From JABAYQ01 sp049890095 (GTDB taxonomy: Bacteria > Bacteroidota > Bacteroidia > Flavobacteriales > UBA7312), in contig JBMHCD010000010.1 in the NCBI GenBank assembly GCA_049890095.1, positions 124,001 through 188,000 on the forward strand: 64,000 nt of DNA, in the 5' to 3' direction. Within the stretch, counting starts at the first letter, position 1. Each line of letters starts with the position of its first letter. Position numbers and translations under genes: made by a program. The notes under the pieces were generated by a model, which saw only the letters and a list, made by a program, of their open reading frames with translations, had not been told where the DNA came from and did no database searches. This document shows, in pieces, positions 8,179-17,495 of the stretch.

Positions 8179-8711
8179 ATTTCAAATTTAAAAAAACTAA
8201 AATTTACTTTTCCATATTGTCTTACATTTTCAAAAAAATGAAAATCACTAAAATCTATTGATTTATCATGTTCAATTATTAAAAAACAATTGTTTTTTAA
8301 AAGATTATGTTTAAAAATTAGTGTAGGAAGAGAAAGTATATTTTCTAGTGCATATGGTGGGTCAGCAAAAATTAAATCGTATTGACCTTTATTGGATTTG
8401 ATAAATCTAAAAACATCAGAACGAATAACCTTGTTGTTAAGTTCTAATTCTTTATTCATTTTTTTGATAAACTGAATACTTTTAAAATCAGATTCTACAG
8501 ATGTTATATTGCTTGCTCCTCTAGACATAAATTCATATCCAATATTTCCGGTGCCTGCAAAAAGATCTAGTACGTTTATTCCTTCAAAACTTATTTTGTT
8601 GTTGAGAACATTAAATAAACTCTCCTTTGCATAATCAGTTGTAGGTCGAGCAGGTAATCCTTTTGGAGCAATAATATTTTTCCCTTTATATTTTCCTGAA
8701 ACTATACGCAA
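8175..8711 (-). CDS. rsmD: 16S rRNA (guanine(966)-N2)-methyltransferase
   Basis: Methylates G966 of 16S rRNA using S-adenosylmethionine. The protein has the SAM-binding motif VLDLFAGTGNIGYE and the catalytic NPPY-type motif as DPPY in LIFADPPYALE. Homologues begin MRIxSGKYKGK; here that sequence starts at a TTG codon (8711-8709), overlapping the DUF3822 stop by 10 nt. The upstream ATG at 8738 would add nine unconserved residues and a 37-nt overlap, so TTG is preferred. Predicted length is 178 residues. Part of the overlapping operon DUF3822-rsmD-coaD. Confidence 0.92.
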   Translation of the reverse strand: MRIVSGKYKGKNIIAPKGLPARPTTDYAKESLFNVLNNKISFEGINVLDLFAGTGNIGYEFMSRGASNITSVESDFKSIQFIKKMNKELELNNKVIRSDVFRFIKSNKGQYDLIFADPPYALENILSLPTLIFKHNLLKNNCFLIIEHDKSIDFSDFHFFENVRQYGKVNFSFFKFEI

Positions 8712-9544
8712 AGGTGTTGGTGTAAAATGGAATAACAATTGTGCGTTTCAATCTGGTCAACAGTTGGATTTAGTTGAACCAATTTATTTCTATATCCAAA
8801 AGAAACATCTTTGATGTAAGTATATATGAGTTGATATAAGTCAGAATTTTTATGAATGTTTCCAAATAAATGAACTGGATTTTTTTCTGGGTCTAATTTT
8901 AGCTGTTCATAAGCAAATAATAAATGATAAATAAAATCATTGGCATGATGGAACACATAATTATTAAAAAATATCAACTGATTTTTTTCTATAATTATTA
9001 ATTGAAAATCTTTTTCGTTAACATTCAAAGCAATCTTTTTTTTATCGCTGTTTTTGTACTGGTTAAGAAGATTAATAATTATTGAAGTGTTCTGATGCCT
9101 TACAGTGGCGTTTGTGAAATAGGTCTCCACAATTGATTCCATCGCTTTCGGAACCCCATATATATTATAACAACTGATGCTTTCTATTTTATCGGTTAAA
9201 ACATTTAACTTTTCTGTTTTATTATGATTTAGCGATAAATAGTTATTTTTATTTTTAGCTTGGTATAATGAGTAATGTATAAATGTATTTTTATTGTTCA
9301 AAATACATATGTTCGTAGATTTGTATTTTTTGTTTAGGTACGTGTGGTCAGAAAGAATATTTTCTATTACTGATAAAGGGCCGAGGATTTTTTCAATAGC
9401 AAGAACCTCATTATTGTCATGGACTAACCAAGTGATATTATTAAGTCCTATTTCTAGTGACAGATGGCAATTTTCAATTTTTTGTTGAGTAAGTAAATGT
9501 TCGTCGATATGACTAAACGAGATATTACTCACCCCAATTTCCAT
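8702..9544 (-). CDS. DUF3822 family protein
   Basis: The 280-residue protein matches DUF3822, a Bacteroidota family with an actin/hexokinase-like (ASKHA) appearance found just upstream of rsmD. Visible family features are the repeated paired strands CHLSLEIGLNNITWLV and KKIALNVNEKDFQLIIIEKN, the FFNNYVFHHANDFIYHLLFA segment, and GNIHKNSDLYQLIYTYIKDV near the C-terminus. No biochemical function is known. It overlaps the preceding membrane-anchored gene by 20 nt and rsmD by 10 nt, so translation is probably coupled. Confidence 0.85.
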   Translation of the reverse strand: MEIGVSNISFSHIDEHLLTQQKIENCHLSLEIGLNNITWLVHDNNEVLAIEKILGPLSVIENILSDHTYLNKKYKSTNICILNNKNTFIHYSLYQAKNKNNYLSLNHNKTEKLNVLTDKIESISCYNIYGVPKAMESIVETYFTNATVRHQNTSIIINLLNQYKNSDKKKIALNVNEKDFQLIIIEKNQLIFFNNYVFHHANDFIYHLLFAYEQLKLDPEKNPVHLFGNIHKNSDLYQLIYTYIKDVSFGYRNKLVQLNPTVDQIETHNCYSILHQHLCV

Positions 9545-10148
9545 TAATTGAAGCTTCTGTCATAGATCCAACACTGATTAATTTGTTCATGTTTACTCCT
9601 TTATTACTTGCGTCAATTCCATCCATAAATGTTTGGTAGCTTGTTGAAACTTCAAAAACTTGTACAATTACTTTACCTTTTTCAATTTCTCCAGCTTCTA
9701 TTTTGAATCTCTGTTTAGTATCAGAAAAAGGTACATAAGATAACTGATCAATATCAAATGTAATATCAGATTCTCTAGAGTTTAGATAATTTTCTGAAAA
9801 TACACTCTCGTAAACACTTACAAATGCAGAATCTCTAGAAATTATACCCGCTTTTAAAGCTTGTTCTTCTGTTAAACTGTCTGGCACTTCTCCAACTGCT
9901 TTAATTATAGGTAGTGAATCATTTTTAACAAAGTTAATCAGCGTATTAAAGTCATTGGCATACTTCTTATTTTTTTCTTTGTAAGCTACTTGTGCAGATC
10001 GAATATCTATTAAATTCTGAATTACTTCTTTTTTTCTTTCATTAAAATCTTTTTCAAAAGAAATTTGATTAAGAGGGCTTTTTACCACAAAGTAGGCAAG
10101 AATAATGATTGCAGGCCACAATATTAAGCTGATTGTTTTTTGATTCAT
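9525..10148 (-). CDS. Membrane-anchored conserved hypothetical protein
   Basis: I do not recognise a named family. The 207-residue protein has one N-terminal membrane segment (about 6-22) and then a soluble domain beginning with a charged helix (about 34-62) that is reminiscent of type II secretion pseudopilin or PilO-like stalks. The rest is mixed alpha/beta and acidic. It is the first gene of the overlapping operon with DUF3822, rsmD and coaD, an arrangement I associate with Flavobacteriales. A TAGATTTG -7 box lies 20 nt upstream. Confidence 0.75.
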   Translation of the reverse strand: MNQKTISLILWPAIIILAYFVVKSPLNQISFEKDFNERKKEVIQNLIDIRSAQVAYKEKNKKYANDFNTLINFVKNDSLPIIKAVGEVPDSLTEEQALKAGIISRDSAFVSVYESVFSENYLNSRESDITFDIDQLSYVPFSDTKQRFKIEAGEIEKGKVIVQVFEVSTSYQTFMDGIDASNKGVNMNKLISVGSMTEASINGNWGE

Positions 10149-10168
10149 GATTTTATTTTTTCTTATAG

Positions 10169-10176
10169 CAAATCTA
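10169..10176 (-). promoter_or_regulatory. -7 element of the DUF3822-rsmD-coaD operon
   Basis: TAGATTTG on the minus strand, a perfect TAnnTTTG match, 20 nt upstream of the ATG at 10148. Confidence 0.55.
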
Positions 10177-10190
10177 CAATTTTTTGATTA

Positions 10191-10198
10191 TATTTTTG
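10191..10198 (+). promoter_or_regulatory. -7 element of the helicase-acyltransferase operon
   Basis: TATTTTTG, 29 nt upstream of the chosen helicase ATG at 10228. It lies inside the longer open frame from 10147, which argues for the downstream start. Confidence 0.55.
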
Positions 10199-10227
10199 AT
10201 AGTTTTGTTTTTACTCCAATCAAATTA

Positions 10228-11643
10228 ATGATCGCAAATAAACTAACATCACTTTTATTTCAAAATTTTGTTTTTGAACCTACTGAAGAACAAAAGAATA
10301 CGATGTTATTGCTTGCAGATTTTGTAAATGACTCTCAAGAAAAAGGAATATTTTTGTTGAAAGGATATGCTGGAACAGGGAAAACAACCTTAGTTAGTTC
10401 GTTAGTTAAAAGTTTAGTTCCTGTTCGAAAAAAGTCTATTTTATTAGCACCTACAGGAAGAGCCGCTAAAGTATTATCTGTTTATTCAAAAAAACAAGCT
10501 TTTACTATTCACAAAAAAATTTATTGGTTTAAAACAAACGCTTTTGGAAAGTCATTTTTATCATTACAAGAAAACAAGCATACGAACACTATTTTTATTG
10601 TTGATGAGGCTTCGATGATTCCTGATTTATCGGACAAAGAATTTGGAGGAAGAAATTTGTTAAATGATTTAGTAGAATATATATATTCTGGAGTAAATTG
10701 TAAACTAATATTAATAGGAGACACTGCACAATTACCTCCAGTTCATTTAAGTATAAGTCCAGCATTGAATAAAAAAACTCTTGAGTTTGAATTTAATAAA
10801 AGAATTACTCAAGTGCAGTTAACACAAGTAGTCAGGCAACAATCTGATTCGATGATTTTAACTAATGCAACTTCATTAAGAAATCACATTAGTAAAAAAA
10901 GCTCAAATTTTCCTCAGGTACAATGTAACAAAGATGTGGTTAGTTTACAATCTGGTGTTGATATTCAAGATGCTTTAGAAGATGCTTATAGTTTAGATGG
11001 AGTAGAACAGACCGTTGTTATATGTAGATCAAATAAAAGAGCAAATTTATATAATCAGCAAATTCGAGCTAGAATTAGATTTCAAGAAGATGAAATATCA
11101 GTAGGTGATTTTATTATGGTAGTGAGAAATAATTACTTTTGGCTACCTACAAGCTCAAAATCAGGATTTATTGCTAATGGTGATACAGCTGAAGTTTTGA
11201 GAATATATGAAATAAATGATATTTATGAGTTTAAATTTGCAAGGGTTTTAATACGATTAATAGATTATCCTGAAATGGATGATTTAGAAGTAGTGATAAT
11301 GCTAGATTTATTGCAGTCTGATGCACCTTCGTTAACTTTTGATGAGTTTAAAAAACTTTCATCCAATATTGAAGAAGATTATAAGGATATTCCAAAAAAA
11401 ATGGACCGTATAAAAGAACTGAAAAAGAATCCATTTATGAATGCTCTTCAAGTTAAATTTTCTTATGCTGTAACATGTCATAAATCTCAAGGAGGACAAT
11501 GGAAAAATGTTTTTGTAGAACAGGGTTACTTTATACAAGAAATGCTTTCAATAGAATATTTCAGATGGTTATATACTGCATTTACAAGATCTACTGAAAA
11601 GTTATATTTAATTAATTTTAAAAAGGAATTTTTTGCTAAATGA
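10228..11643 (+). CDS. RecD-like/UvrD-family ATP-dependent DNA helicase
   Basis: A superfamily 1 helicase. Walker A GYAGTGKT is at 46-53, Walker B/motif II is the VDEASMI segment, motif III is GDTAQLPPV, and the C-terminal UvrD_C_2 region contains VTCHKSQGGQW followed by WLYTAFTRS (motif VI). Close Bacteroidota relatives are annotated as RecD-like or PIF1-like helicases of 450-480 residues; this one has 471 from the ATG at 10228. The frame is open upstream to 10147, but that stretch carries the promoter of both this gene and its divergent neighbour. The downstream acyltransferase start overlaps its stop as ATGA. Confidence 0.9.
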   Translation: MIANKLTSLLFQNFVFEPTEEQKNTMLLLADFVNDSQEKGIFLLKGYAGTGKTTLVSSLVKSLVPVRKKSILLAPTGRAAKVLSVYSKKQAFTIHKKIYWFKTNAFGKSFLSLQENKHTNTIFIVDEASMIPDLSDKEFGGRNLLNDLVEYIYSGVNCKLILIGDTAQLPPVHLSISPALNKKTLEFEFNKRITQVQLTQVVRQQSDSMILTNATSLRNHISKKSSNFPQVQCNKDVVSLQSGVDIQDALEDAYSLDGVEQTVVICRSNKRANLYNQQIRARIRFQEDEISVGDFIMVVRNNYFWLPTSSKSGFIANGDTAEVLRIYEINDIYEFKFARVLIRLIDYPEMDDLEVVIMLDLLQSDAPSLTFDEFKKLSSNIEEDYKDIPKKMDRIKELKKNPFMNALQVKFSYAVTCHKSQGGQWKNVFVEQGYFIQEMLSIEYFRWLYTAFTRSTEKLYLINFKKEFFAK

Positions 11644-12191
11644 AGATAGTTCTTAAAATCATTCTTAAAATATTGGGATGGAAAATAGGTGGAATAACTG
11701 AAATACAACATGATAAGTATTTAGTTGTTGTTGCTCCTCATACCTCTAATTGGGACTTTATTTATGGTATTCTATTTGCTTATCAATTACCATTTAAAAT
11801 ACATTTTTTAGCAAAAAGTCAGTTATTTACTTTTGCATACGGATGGTTTTTTAGAGTGCTTGGAGGTATTCCTGTTGATCGAACAAAAAAAAATGACTTA
11901 GTTAGTCAGGTAGTTGATATAATTGATCAAAAAGAAAAAATTGTTGTTGGGATTGCTCCTGAAGGAACTAGAAAAAGAACAGAAAAGTGGAAAACGGGTT
12001 TTTATTACATTGCCAGAGAGGCGAATATACCTATAGCACTTGCTTTTATTGATTATAAAACTAAAACAATTGGCATTGATAGTATTTTTTTTACAAGTGA
12101 TAAAAAAGAAAATGATTTAAAGTATATTGAGTCGATTTATTCAAAATACCAAGCAAAATATCCAATGATGTTTAATAATAAGATAAGTTAA
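11640..12191 (+). CDS. PlsC-like 1-acyl-glycerophosphate acyltransferase family protein
   Basis: The 183-residue protein has acyltransferase motif I HTSNWD (HX4D, residues 34-39) and motif III PEGTR (107-111), the catalytic and phosphate-binding sites of the LPLAT superfamily. It is shorter than typical PlsC (about 240) and lacks a long N-terminal membrane helix, so it could act on lysophospholipid or another acyl acceptor at the membrane face. It overlaps the helicase gene by 4 nt and is followed immediately by a terminator. Confidence 0.88.
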   Translation: MKIVLKIILKILGWKIGGITEIQHDKYLVVVAPHTSNWDFIYGILFAYQLPFKIHFLAKSQLFTFAYGWFFRVLGGIPVDRTKKNDLVSQVVDIIDQKEKIVVGIAPEGTRKRTEKWKTGFYYIAREANIPIALAFIDYKTKTIGIDSIFFTSDKKENDLKYIESIYSKYQAKYPMMFNNKIS

Positions 12192-12219
12192 AAAAAGCAC
12201 CTTAAAGGTGCTTTTTTTT
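12191..12219. terminator. Bidirectional intrinsic terminator
   Basis: The stem AGCACC/GGTGCT (196-201 with 207-212 within the 12,000s) has loop TTAAA and is flanked by six A's and eight T's. It serves the plus-strand acyltransferase gene and the convergent lipoprotein gene. Confidence 0.85.
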
Positions 12220-13204
12220 AGATGTTATCAATAATAGTTTGCAGTTCTTCTTCTGTAACTTCAATTAGGTTATCAATATTTTCTATATGATTTTCACTTA
12301 AAGTGACATTAGAAACTATATTGTAGTAAAAGGTACTATCAATTTCGGCAATTACAACAAAGCTAATATCCATTCCTACAGGCGTTGAATAGCCTAGACC
12401 TAAATCAAAGTTACTATCTTGGTCATAGTCATTCATGTTCGCTACTGAATTTATATCTGTATAGTAAATGAATACTATTGAATTAGAACCATTAAAATCA
12501 TCAGGTAAAATTACATTTACTCCTGTTAGCGGATCGGTAGAGTTATAAAAGTAATCGCAATTAATCCATCCAATAGAATCCATTGAAAAGTTATAACTAA
12601 AAAATCCATTTCCACCAGGAACATTTGTAGAATCATCTTGGATTACAATAGTTACAGTGTCTTCTGATGTATCCCATCCGAAGTCATTGTTTTCATCAAA
12701 AGAACCATCAAACAATTCCATTTCAACATATTCGTTTGTAGGAATACTTACAATTACAGGATTAGCATCATTTATGCTTAGTTGTTGATTACCCTGCATA
12801 GCATTTAAATAAATTATTCCTCCAGATACTAGTAACTGACCATCATTTGTGAAAGTTGGTCTGTTTAACATCATCATTTCTTTTTTAGAAATTGCTTCAA
12901 TTATTTCGATGGTGAAATCACCAGAAACAGGTGTTCCATTAGAATAATTGAATGTAGATGGACCAAAACTTATAGAGTAGTTGTGTGTATTTGTATAAAT
13001 AGTTTGAATGTTTGAAGAAGAACTTACAGAGTGTAATTGTGTTGCTTCGTTGTTATTATCTTCAAAAAATTTATTTAATTGACTAGATAAAGTTGGACTA
13101 ATATTATTATCTATAATTATTGTTGGGCTATCTTCTTTTTCACAAGATGCAAAAAAAAAGGTTAATAAAACAAATGGTAGTAAAATAGTTTTTATCGATT
13201 TCAT
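12218..13204 (-). CDS. Predicted lipoprotein, function unknown
   Basis: The chosen ATG at 13204 gives a 328-residue protein with a lipoprotein signal peptide ending FFASC (lipobox Cys near residue 21) followed by the acidic linker EKEDSP, as expected for Bacteroidota surface or outer-membrane lipoproteins. The open frame runs on to 13276, but that part overlaps the icd terminator. The body is beta-rich and acidic (Asp/Asn). The segment TPVSGDFTIEIIEA followed by KKEMMMLNRPT resembles cell-surface proteins seen widely in Flavobacteriia. I assign no function. A stretch of mixed beta strands continues to the end; no TPR or enzymatic motif is seen. Confidence 0.75.
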   Translation of the reverse strand: MKSIKTILLPFVLLTFFFASCEKEDSPTIIIDNNISPTLSSQLNKFFEDNNNEATQLHSVSSSSNIQTIYTNTHNYSISFGPSTFNYSNGTPVSGDFTIEIIEAISKKEMMMLNRPTFTNDGQLLVSGGIIYLNAMQGNQQLSINDANPVIVSIPTNEYVEMELFDGSFDENNDFGWDTSEDTVTIVIQDDSTNVPGGNGFFSYNFSMDSIGWINCDYFYNSTDPLTGVNVILPDDFNGSNSIVFIYYTDINSVANMNDYDQDSNFDLGLGYSTPVGMDISFVVIAEIDSTFYYNIVSNVTLSENHIENIDNLIEVTEEELQTIIDNI

Positions 13205-13257
13205 TTTGTAAAATTTTTTTTTCTTAAAACTACAATAAATTTTTATGTTAAAAAATG

Positions 13258-13294
13258 TAAAAAAAAAACTGATCATAAAATGGTCAGTTTTTTT
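13258..13294 (-). terminator. Terminator after icd
   Basis: A 9-bp stem (13266-13274 with 13282-13290, one G-T wobble) with a 7-nt loop is followed on the minus strand by a T-rich tract. Confidence 0.75.
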
Positions 13295-13301
13295 AAAGGG
13301 T

Positions 13302-14528
13302 TTAAGCCATTACTTTTTGTAGTCCCGTATCTAAAGATTCTAAAAATTCTTCTGTAGTTACATAATGACTTTCATTAAGTTTTTTTCCATGAATACATAG
13401 AGCCAAATCTTTTGTCATTATTCCACTTTCAACGGTATCAATGCAAACTTTTTCTAAAGTATTACAGAAGTTTATAAGATCATTATTTTTATCTAATTTT
13501 CCTCTGAAAGCTAGACCTCTTGTCCATGCAAAAATTGATGCAATAGGATTAGTAGATGTTTTTTTACCTTGTTGGTGTTGTCTATAATGTCTTGTTACTG
13601 TTCCATGTGCAGCTTCAGCTTCCATAACATCACCCTCTGGAGTAACTAAGGTGGATGTCATTAGTCCTAATGATCCAAATCCTTGAGCAACCGTATCTGA
13701 TTGCACATCACCATCATAATTTTTACATGCCCATACAAAAGCACCATTCCATTTTAATGCTGCTGCAACCATATCGTCAATAAGTCTGTGTTCGTAGGTA
13801 ATTCCTACTTTGTCAAATTCAGTCTTAAATTCGTTTTGATATACTTCTTCAAAAATATCTTTAAAACGACCATCGTATGCTTTTAAGATAGTATTTTTTG
13901 TTGAAAGGTATAATGGCCATTTTTTTGAAAGGGCTTGATTGAAACATGATCTTGCAAATCCATAAATAGACTCATCTGTGTTGTACATACTCATTGCAAC
14001 TCCACCTTGCCCTTCATAATTGTACACTTCCCAGCTTATTTTTTCTCCGTTTTCTGGTTCAAAAGTCATGGTTAATTTTCCTTTTCCTTTTATGACTGTA
14101 TCTGTGGCTTTATACTGATCACCAAAAGCATGACGACCAATACAAATAGGCTGTGTCCAGTTAGGAACGAGTCTAGGAACATTCGAACAAATTATTGGTT
14201 CACGGAATACAGTACCACCTACAATATTTCTAATAGTTCCATTTGGTGATCTCCACATTTTTTTTAAACCAAACTCTTCAACTCTTTGCTCATCTGGTGT
14301 TATGGTAGCACATTTAATACCAACTTTATATTTTTTGATTGCATTAGCCGCATCAATTGTAATCTGATCGTCTGTTTCATCTCTGCTTTCCATTCCTAGG
14401 TCGTAATATTTTACATCTAAATCTAGATATGGAAAAATTAATTTGTCTTTGATGAATTTCCAAATAATTCTTGTCATTTCATCCCCATCAAGTTCAACTA
14501 CTGGGTTCTCAACTTTAATTTTGTTCAT
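13302..14528 (-). CDS. icd: NADP-dependent isocitrate dehydrogenase (homodimeric, eukaryotic-like type)
   Basis: Oxidatively decarboxylates isocitrate to 2-oxoglutarate in the TCA cycle, generating NADPH. The 408-residue protein has VVELDGDEMTRIIW at its N-terminus, the substrate motif SPNGTIRNI, the metal-binding region DDMVAAALKW and the AHGTVTRHY signature, all diagnostic of subfamily II dimeric NADP-IDH rather than the E. coli type. A TAAATTTG -7 box is 25 nt upstream. Aconitase, the preceding enzyme of the cycle, is at 22769-25036. Confidence 0.97.
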   Translation of the reverse strand: MNKIKVENPVVELDGDEMTRIIWKFIKDKLIFPYLDLDVKYYDLGMESRDETDDQITIDAANAIKKYKVGIKCATITPDEQRVEEFGLKKMWRSPNGTIRNIVGGTVFREPIICSNVPRLVPNWTQPICIGRHAFGDQYKATDTVIKGKGKLTMTFEPENGEKISWEVYNYEGQGGVAMSMYNTDESIYGFARSCFNQALSKKWPLYLSTKNTILKAYDGRFKDIFEEVYQNEFKTEFDKVGITYEHRLIDDMVAAALKWNGAFVWACKNYDGDVQSDTVAQGFGSLGLMTSTLVTPEGDVMEAEAAHGTVTRHYRQHQQGKKTSTNPIASIFAWTRGLAFRGKLDKNNDLINFCNTLEKVCIDTVESGIMTKDLALCIHGKKLNESHYVTTEEFLESLDTGLQKVMA

Positions 14529-14553
14529 TGTTTGTTTTTAATTATAAGATTTG

Positions 14554-14561
14554 CAAATTTA
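14554..14561 (-). promoter_or_regulatory. -7 element of icd
   Basis: TAAATTTG on the minus strand, inside the 37-nt gap between the M16 gene and icd; predicted leader of about 20 nt. Confidence 0.55.
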
Positions 14562-14565
14562 ACAT

Positions 14566-17484
14566 TTAGTAACCAAAAATATCTTCTAATGTTAGAAATT
14601 TCACTGGACCATGTTTTTTTAATGCATCTAAATCCAATTCGTCTTTATTTCCTAACACCAATATAGTATAATCGTTTCCACTCATATACTGATTATGGAA
14701 GTTACTGATATCATCCATTGAATAAGAATTAATATTTTCAAAAATATCTTTTCTCATATCATAATTATAGCCTAATTTTTTAGCAGACTCATAATTGAAA
14801 AGGATATTATCTTTGGTAATTCTTTCTGTTCTTATTTTTTGAATTACAGCTTCCTTTGCATTTTCTAAGTTAGAAGGAAGTTGAGGTACTTCATCCAATA
14901 ATTCATTCATTCCAAACATTGCTTCTTCTAATTTGTCTGATTGGGCTCCAATATATGCTGTAACGAAATGCGATTTATCCTTTTCTCTTGGTGTAGAATA
15001 GGCACTATAAACGGAATATGCTAATGCTTTCGATTCTCTTAATGTTTGGAAAACAATAGATCCCATGGAACCTCCAAAGTATTCATTATGTAGTTTAATT
15101 AAAGGCATTTTTTCTGCTTGAAACTTTTCTCCTTTTGCTACCATTAGAATTTCGACTTGCTTCATATCATAATCTACTATATACACATTTGTAGAGTTTA
15201 TATCAAGTTCTTCAAAATTATTGTTGTCTTCGATCTGGATTAATTGGTCAGGTGTTTTGTGGAACTCTGTTAATAGATTAGTTACAATTTCTAATTTTTC
15301 TGGTCCATAATATAAGATTCGATGCTGGTATGATGTCAACTGTTTTAGTATAGCTATCAACTCTTCTGAAGTTACTTCTTCAATCTCCTCGTTGGACAAA
15401 GTTGTTGTAAATGGATTTTTAGCACCATATTTAGCAAAATTGACCATACCTTTTTGTAAAATTACAGACTTATTTAGTTTATCATCACTACGTTTTTTGA
15501 CTAGGTCACTTTTAAGATTATTTAGTGCGGTTTCATTAGGAACAATATTCGCTAATAAGTTTTCAAATAACTCTACAGAAGTAGTAAAGTTTTCGTTTAA
15601 ACCTGTAAGTGAAATAAAACTCTGTTCATTTTGTATATTAACACTTACATCGCATCCTAACTTATAAAACTCTTCTTTTTTCTGAGATGGTGATATTTTA
15701 TCCGTTCCTAAATAGTTTAGGTATTCAATAGCCATTTTTAACATAGGATCGTGATTAGTCCCTCTATCTGAGATATAATATAGCTTAAAACGGTCATTTT
15801 CGTTATTTTGTAAATATGAAAGTGAAACGTTATTCACTTGAGCTGTTTTTACATCCGTAGAATAATTAAGAAAATCAGGTTCAATATTTTCAACTTCTTT
15901 ATCTAGTAAGTTGGTTAAGAACTCAGACTTTGCATTAGGATTTACCTCTACAGGAGTTATTGTTGGTTTTGTTACTTTTCTAACTGAAAGGTCCTCTCCA
16001 TAGTTTTTATTTACTAAAACATAATTGTTCTTGTAATATTTATTTGCAACCTCTATAACTTCGTCTTTAGTAATACTTTCTAAAACAGATATTTGGTTTA
16101 CATAGGTCTGCCAGTCAATTCCTAAAATAAAGGATTGAACAAATTCGTCAGCTCTACTAGAATTTTTTTCTAATTTTTTAATTTTAGAAAGTTTTAAATC
16201 ATTAATTATGGCTGGGATTAACCAGTCAGGAAATTCTCCTTTTTTGACCAATTCAATTTGTTCTAAAATCAAATCCTTAACTTCTTCTAAACTTTGATTT
16301 TGCTTGGGTACACCAAACAAAATATGAGAGCTGTAGTCTTTAAGTATATATGGGAAACAACTAGCTTGTAAAACTTTTTGTTTTTGATTAAGGTTTAGAT
16401 CAATTAAGCCTGCTTGACTATTACTCAAAATCATGTCGATAACGCTCAAGACTTTTGTTTCTCTATCGCTAGCACCAGGAAAACGATAACCCATATATAA
16501 TCGTTCTGCATCAGGTCCATAAACTTCTTTAATGATTGGTTCGGTTATTTCTTTTTCTACTCCAGGTACAAAGACGGGGTCTTCTTTTCTTTCAAATTTT
16601 CCAAAAGTGTTGTCTATCCAAACGATTACTGAATCTGGGTTGAAGTCTCCAGACATACAAATTGCCATGTTATTCGGGACATAGTTTTTATTGAAATATT
16701 TTCTTATTTCTTTTAGGGAAGGATTTTTTAAATGGTCTATAGTTCCGATGGTTGTTTGTGTACCATACGTATGATTTTGATAAAGTCCAGAGAGTAAAGC
16801 TTCAAACATTTTTCGTCCATCACTATCTAATGCTATATTTTTTTCTTCATAAACGGCCTCAAGTTCCGTATGAAATAATCTAAAAACGGGATTTCTAAAT
16901 CTTTCGGATTCTAGATCAAGCCAATTTTTAATTTGATTAGAAGGAATATCATTTAGATATACAGTTGATTCTGCAGAAGTATATGCGTTTGTTCCTTTTG
17001 CACCTATACCTGAAGCCATTTTGTCATACTCATTTGCTATGGCAAATTTTGCTGCTTCTCCAGAAATTGAATCAATTTGTGCCCAAATTTTATCTCTTTT
17101 TATATTGTCATCCATACTAGTTTGACGATATTCTTCGTATAAATTCTCAATTTTGTCTAGTAAAACCTTCTCTTTCTGATAGTCAAGTGTTCCAAATTTA
17201 TCAGTTCCTTTAAATAACATGTGTTCTAAGTAGTGAGCTAATCCGGTTGCATCTGATGGATCATTTTTACTTCCTGCATTTACTGCTATATAAGTTTGAA
17301 TTCTAGGAGCATCCTTGTATGTAGTAAGATAAACTTTCAGGCCATTATCAAGTGTGTATACTCTTGAGTTCGTTGGATCATTTTTTGCACTTTCATAAGA
17401 ATAACTATTCATTTTTTTATTGATGTTTAGAATTATCAGAACTATAGCTCCGACAATAAGTAAATAGGTGATTTTTGTTTTCAT
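14566..17484 (-). CDS. M16 family zinc metallopeptidase, two-half form
   Basis: The 972-residue protein has an N-terminal membrane/signal segment (about 5-20) with no obvious lipobox. The active M16 half contains the zinc motif HYLEH (84-88) within GLAHYLEHMLFKGT and the downstream glutamate in ELEAVYEEKN. A second, inactive half follows from about residue 520, which contains the R/Y pair seen in such proteins (ALAYSVYSAYS). Pitrilysin-like enzymes of this size degrade oligopeptides in the periplasm. It sits 11 nt after dnaX and could be read from the same mRNA. Confidence 0.94.
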   Translation of the reverse strand: MKTKITYLLIVGAIVLIILNINKKMNSYSYESAKNDPTNSRVYTLDNGLKVYLTTYKDAPRIQTYIAVNAGSKNDPSDATGLAHYLEHMLFKGTDKFGTLDYQKEKVLLDKIENLYEEYRQTSMDDNIKRDKIWAQIDSISGEAAKFAIANEYDKMASGIGAKGTNAYTSAESTVYLNDIPSNQIKNWLDLESERFRNPVFRLFHTELEAVYEEKNIALDSDGRKMFEALLSGLYQNHTYGTQTTIGTIDHLKNPSLKEIRKYFNKNYVPNNMAICMSGDFNPDSVIVWIDNTFGKFERKEDPVFVPGVEKEITEPIIKEVYGPDAERLYMGYRFPGASDRETKVLSVIDMILSNSQAGLIDLNLNQKQKVLQASCFPYILKDYSSHILFGVPKQNQSLEEVKDLILEQIELVKKGEFPDWLIPAIINDLKLSKIKKLEKNSSRADEFVQSFILGIDWQTYVNQISVLESITKDEVIEVANKYYKNNYVLVNKNYGEDLSVRKVTKPTITPVEVNPNAKSEFLTNLLDKEVENIEPDFLNYSTDVKTAQVNNVSLSYLQNNENDRFKLYYISDRGTNHDPMLKMAIEYLNYLGTDKISPSQKKEEFYKLGCDVSVNIQNEQSFISLTGLNENFTTSVELFENLLANIVPNETALNNLKSDLVKKRSDDKLNKSVILQKGMVNFAKYGAKNPFTTTLSNEEIEEVTSEELIAILKQLTSYQHRILYYGPEKLEIVTNLLTEFHKTPDQLIQIEDNNNFEELDINSTNVYIVDYDMKQVEILMVAKGEKFQAEKMPLIKLHNEYFGGSMGSIVFQTLRESKALAYSVYSAYSTPREKDKSHFVTAYIGAQSDKLEEAMFGMNELLDEVPQLPSNLENAKEAVIQKIRTERITKDNILFNYESAKKLGYNYDMRKDIFENINSYSMDDISNFHNQYMSGNDYTILVLGNKDELDLDALKKHGPVKFLTLEDIFGY

Positions 17485-17495
17485 TCTTTTATATA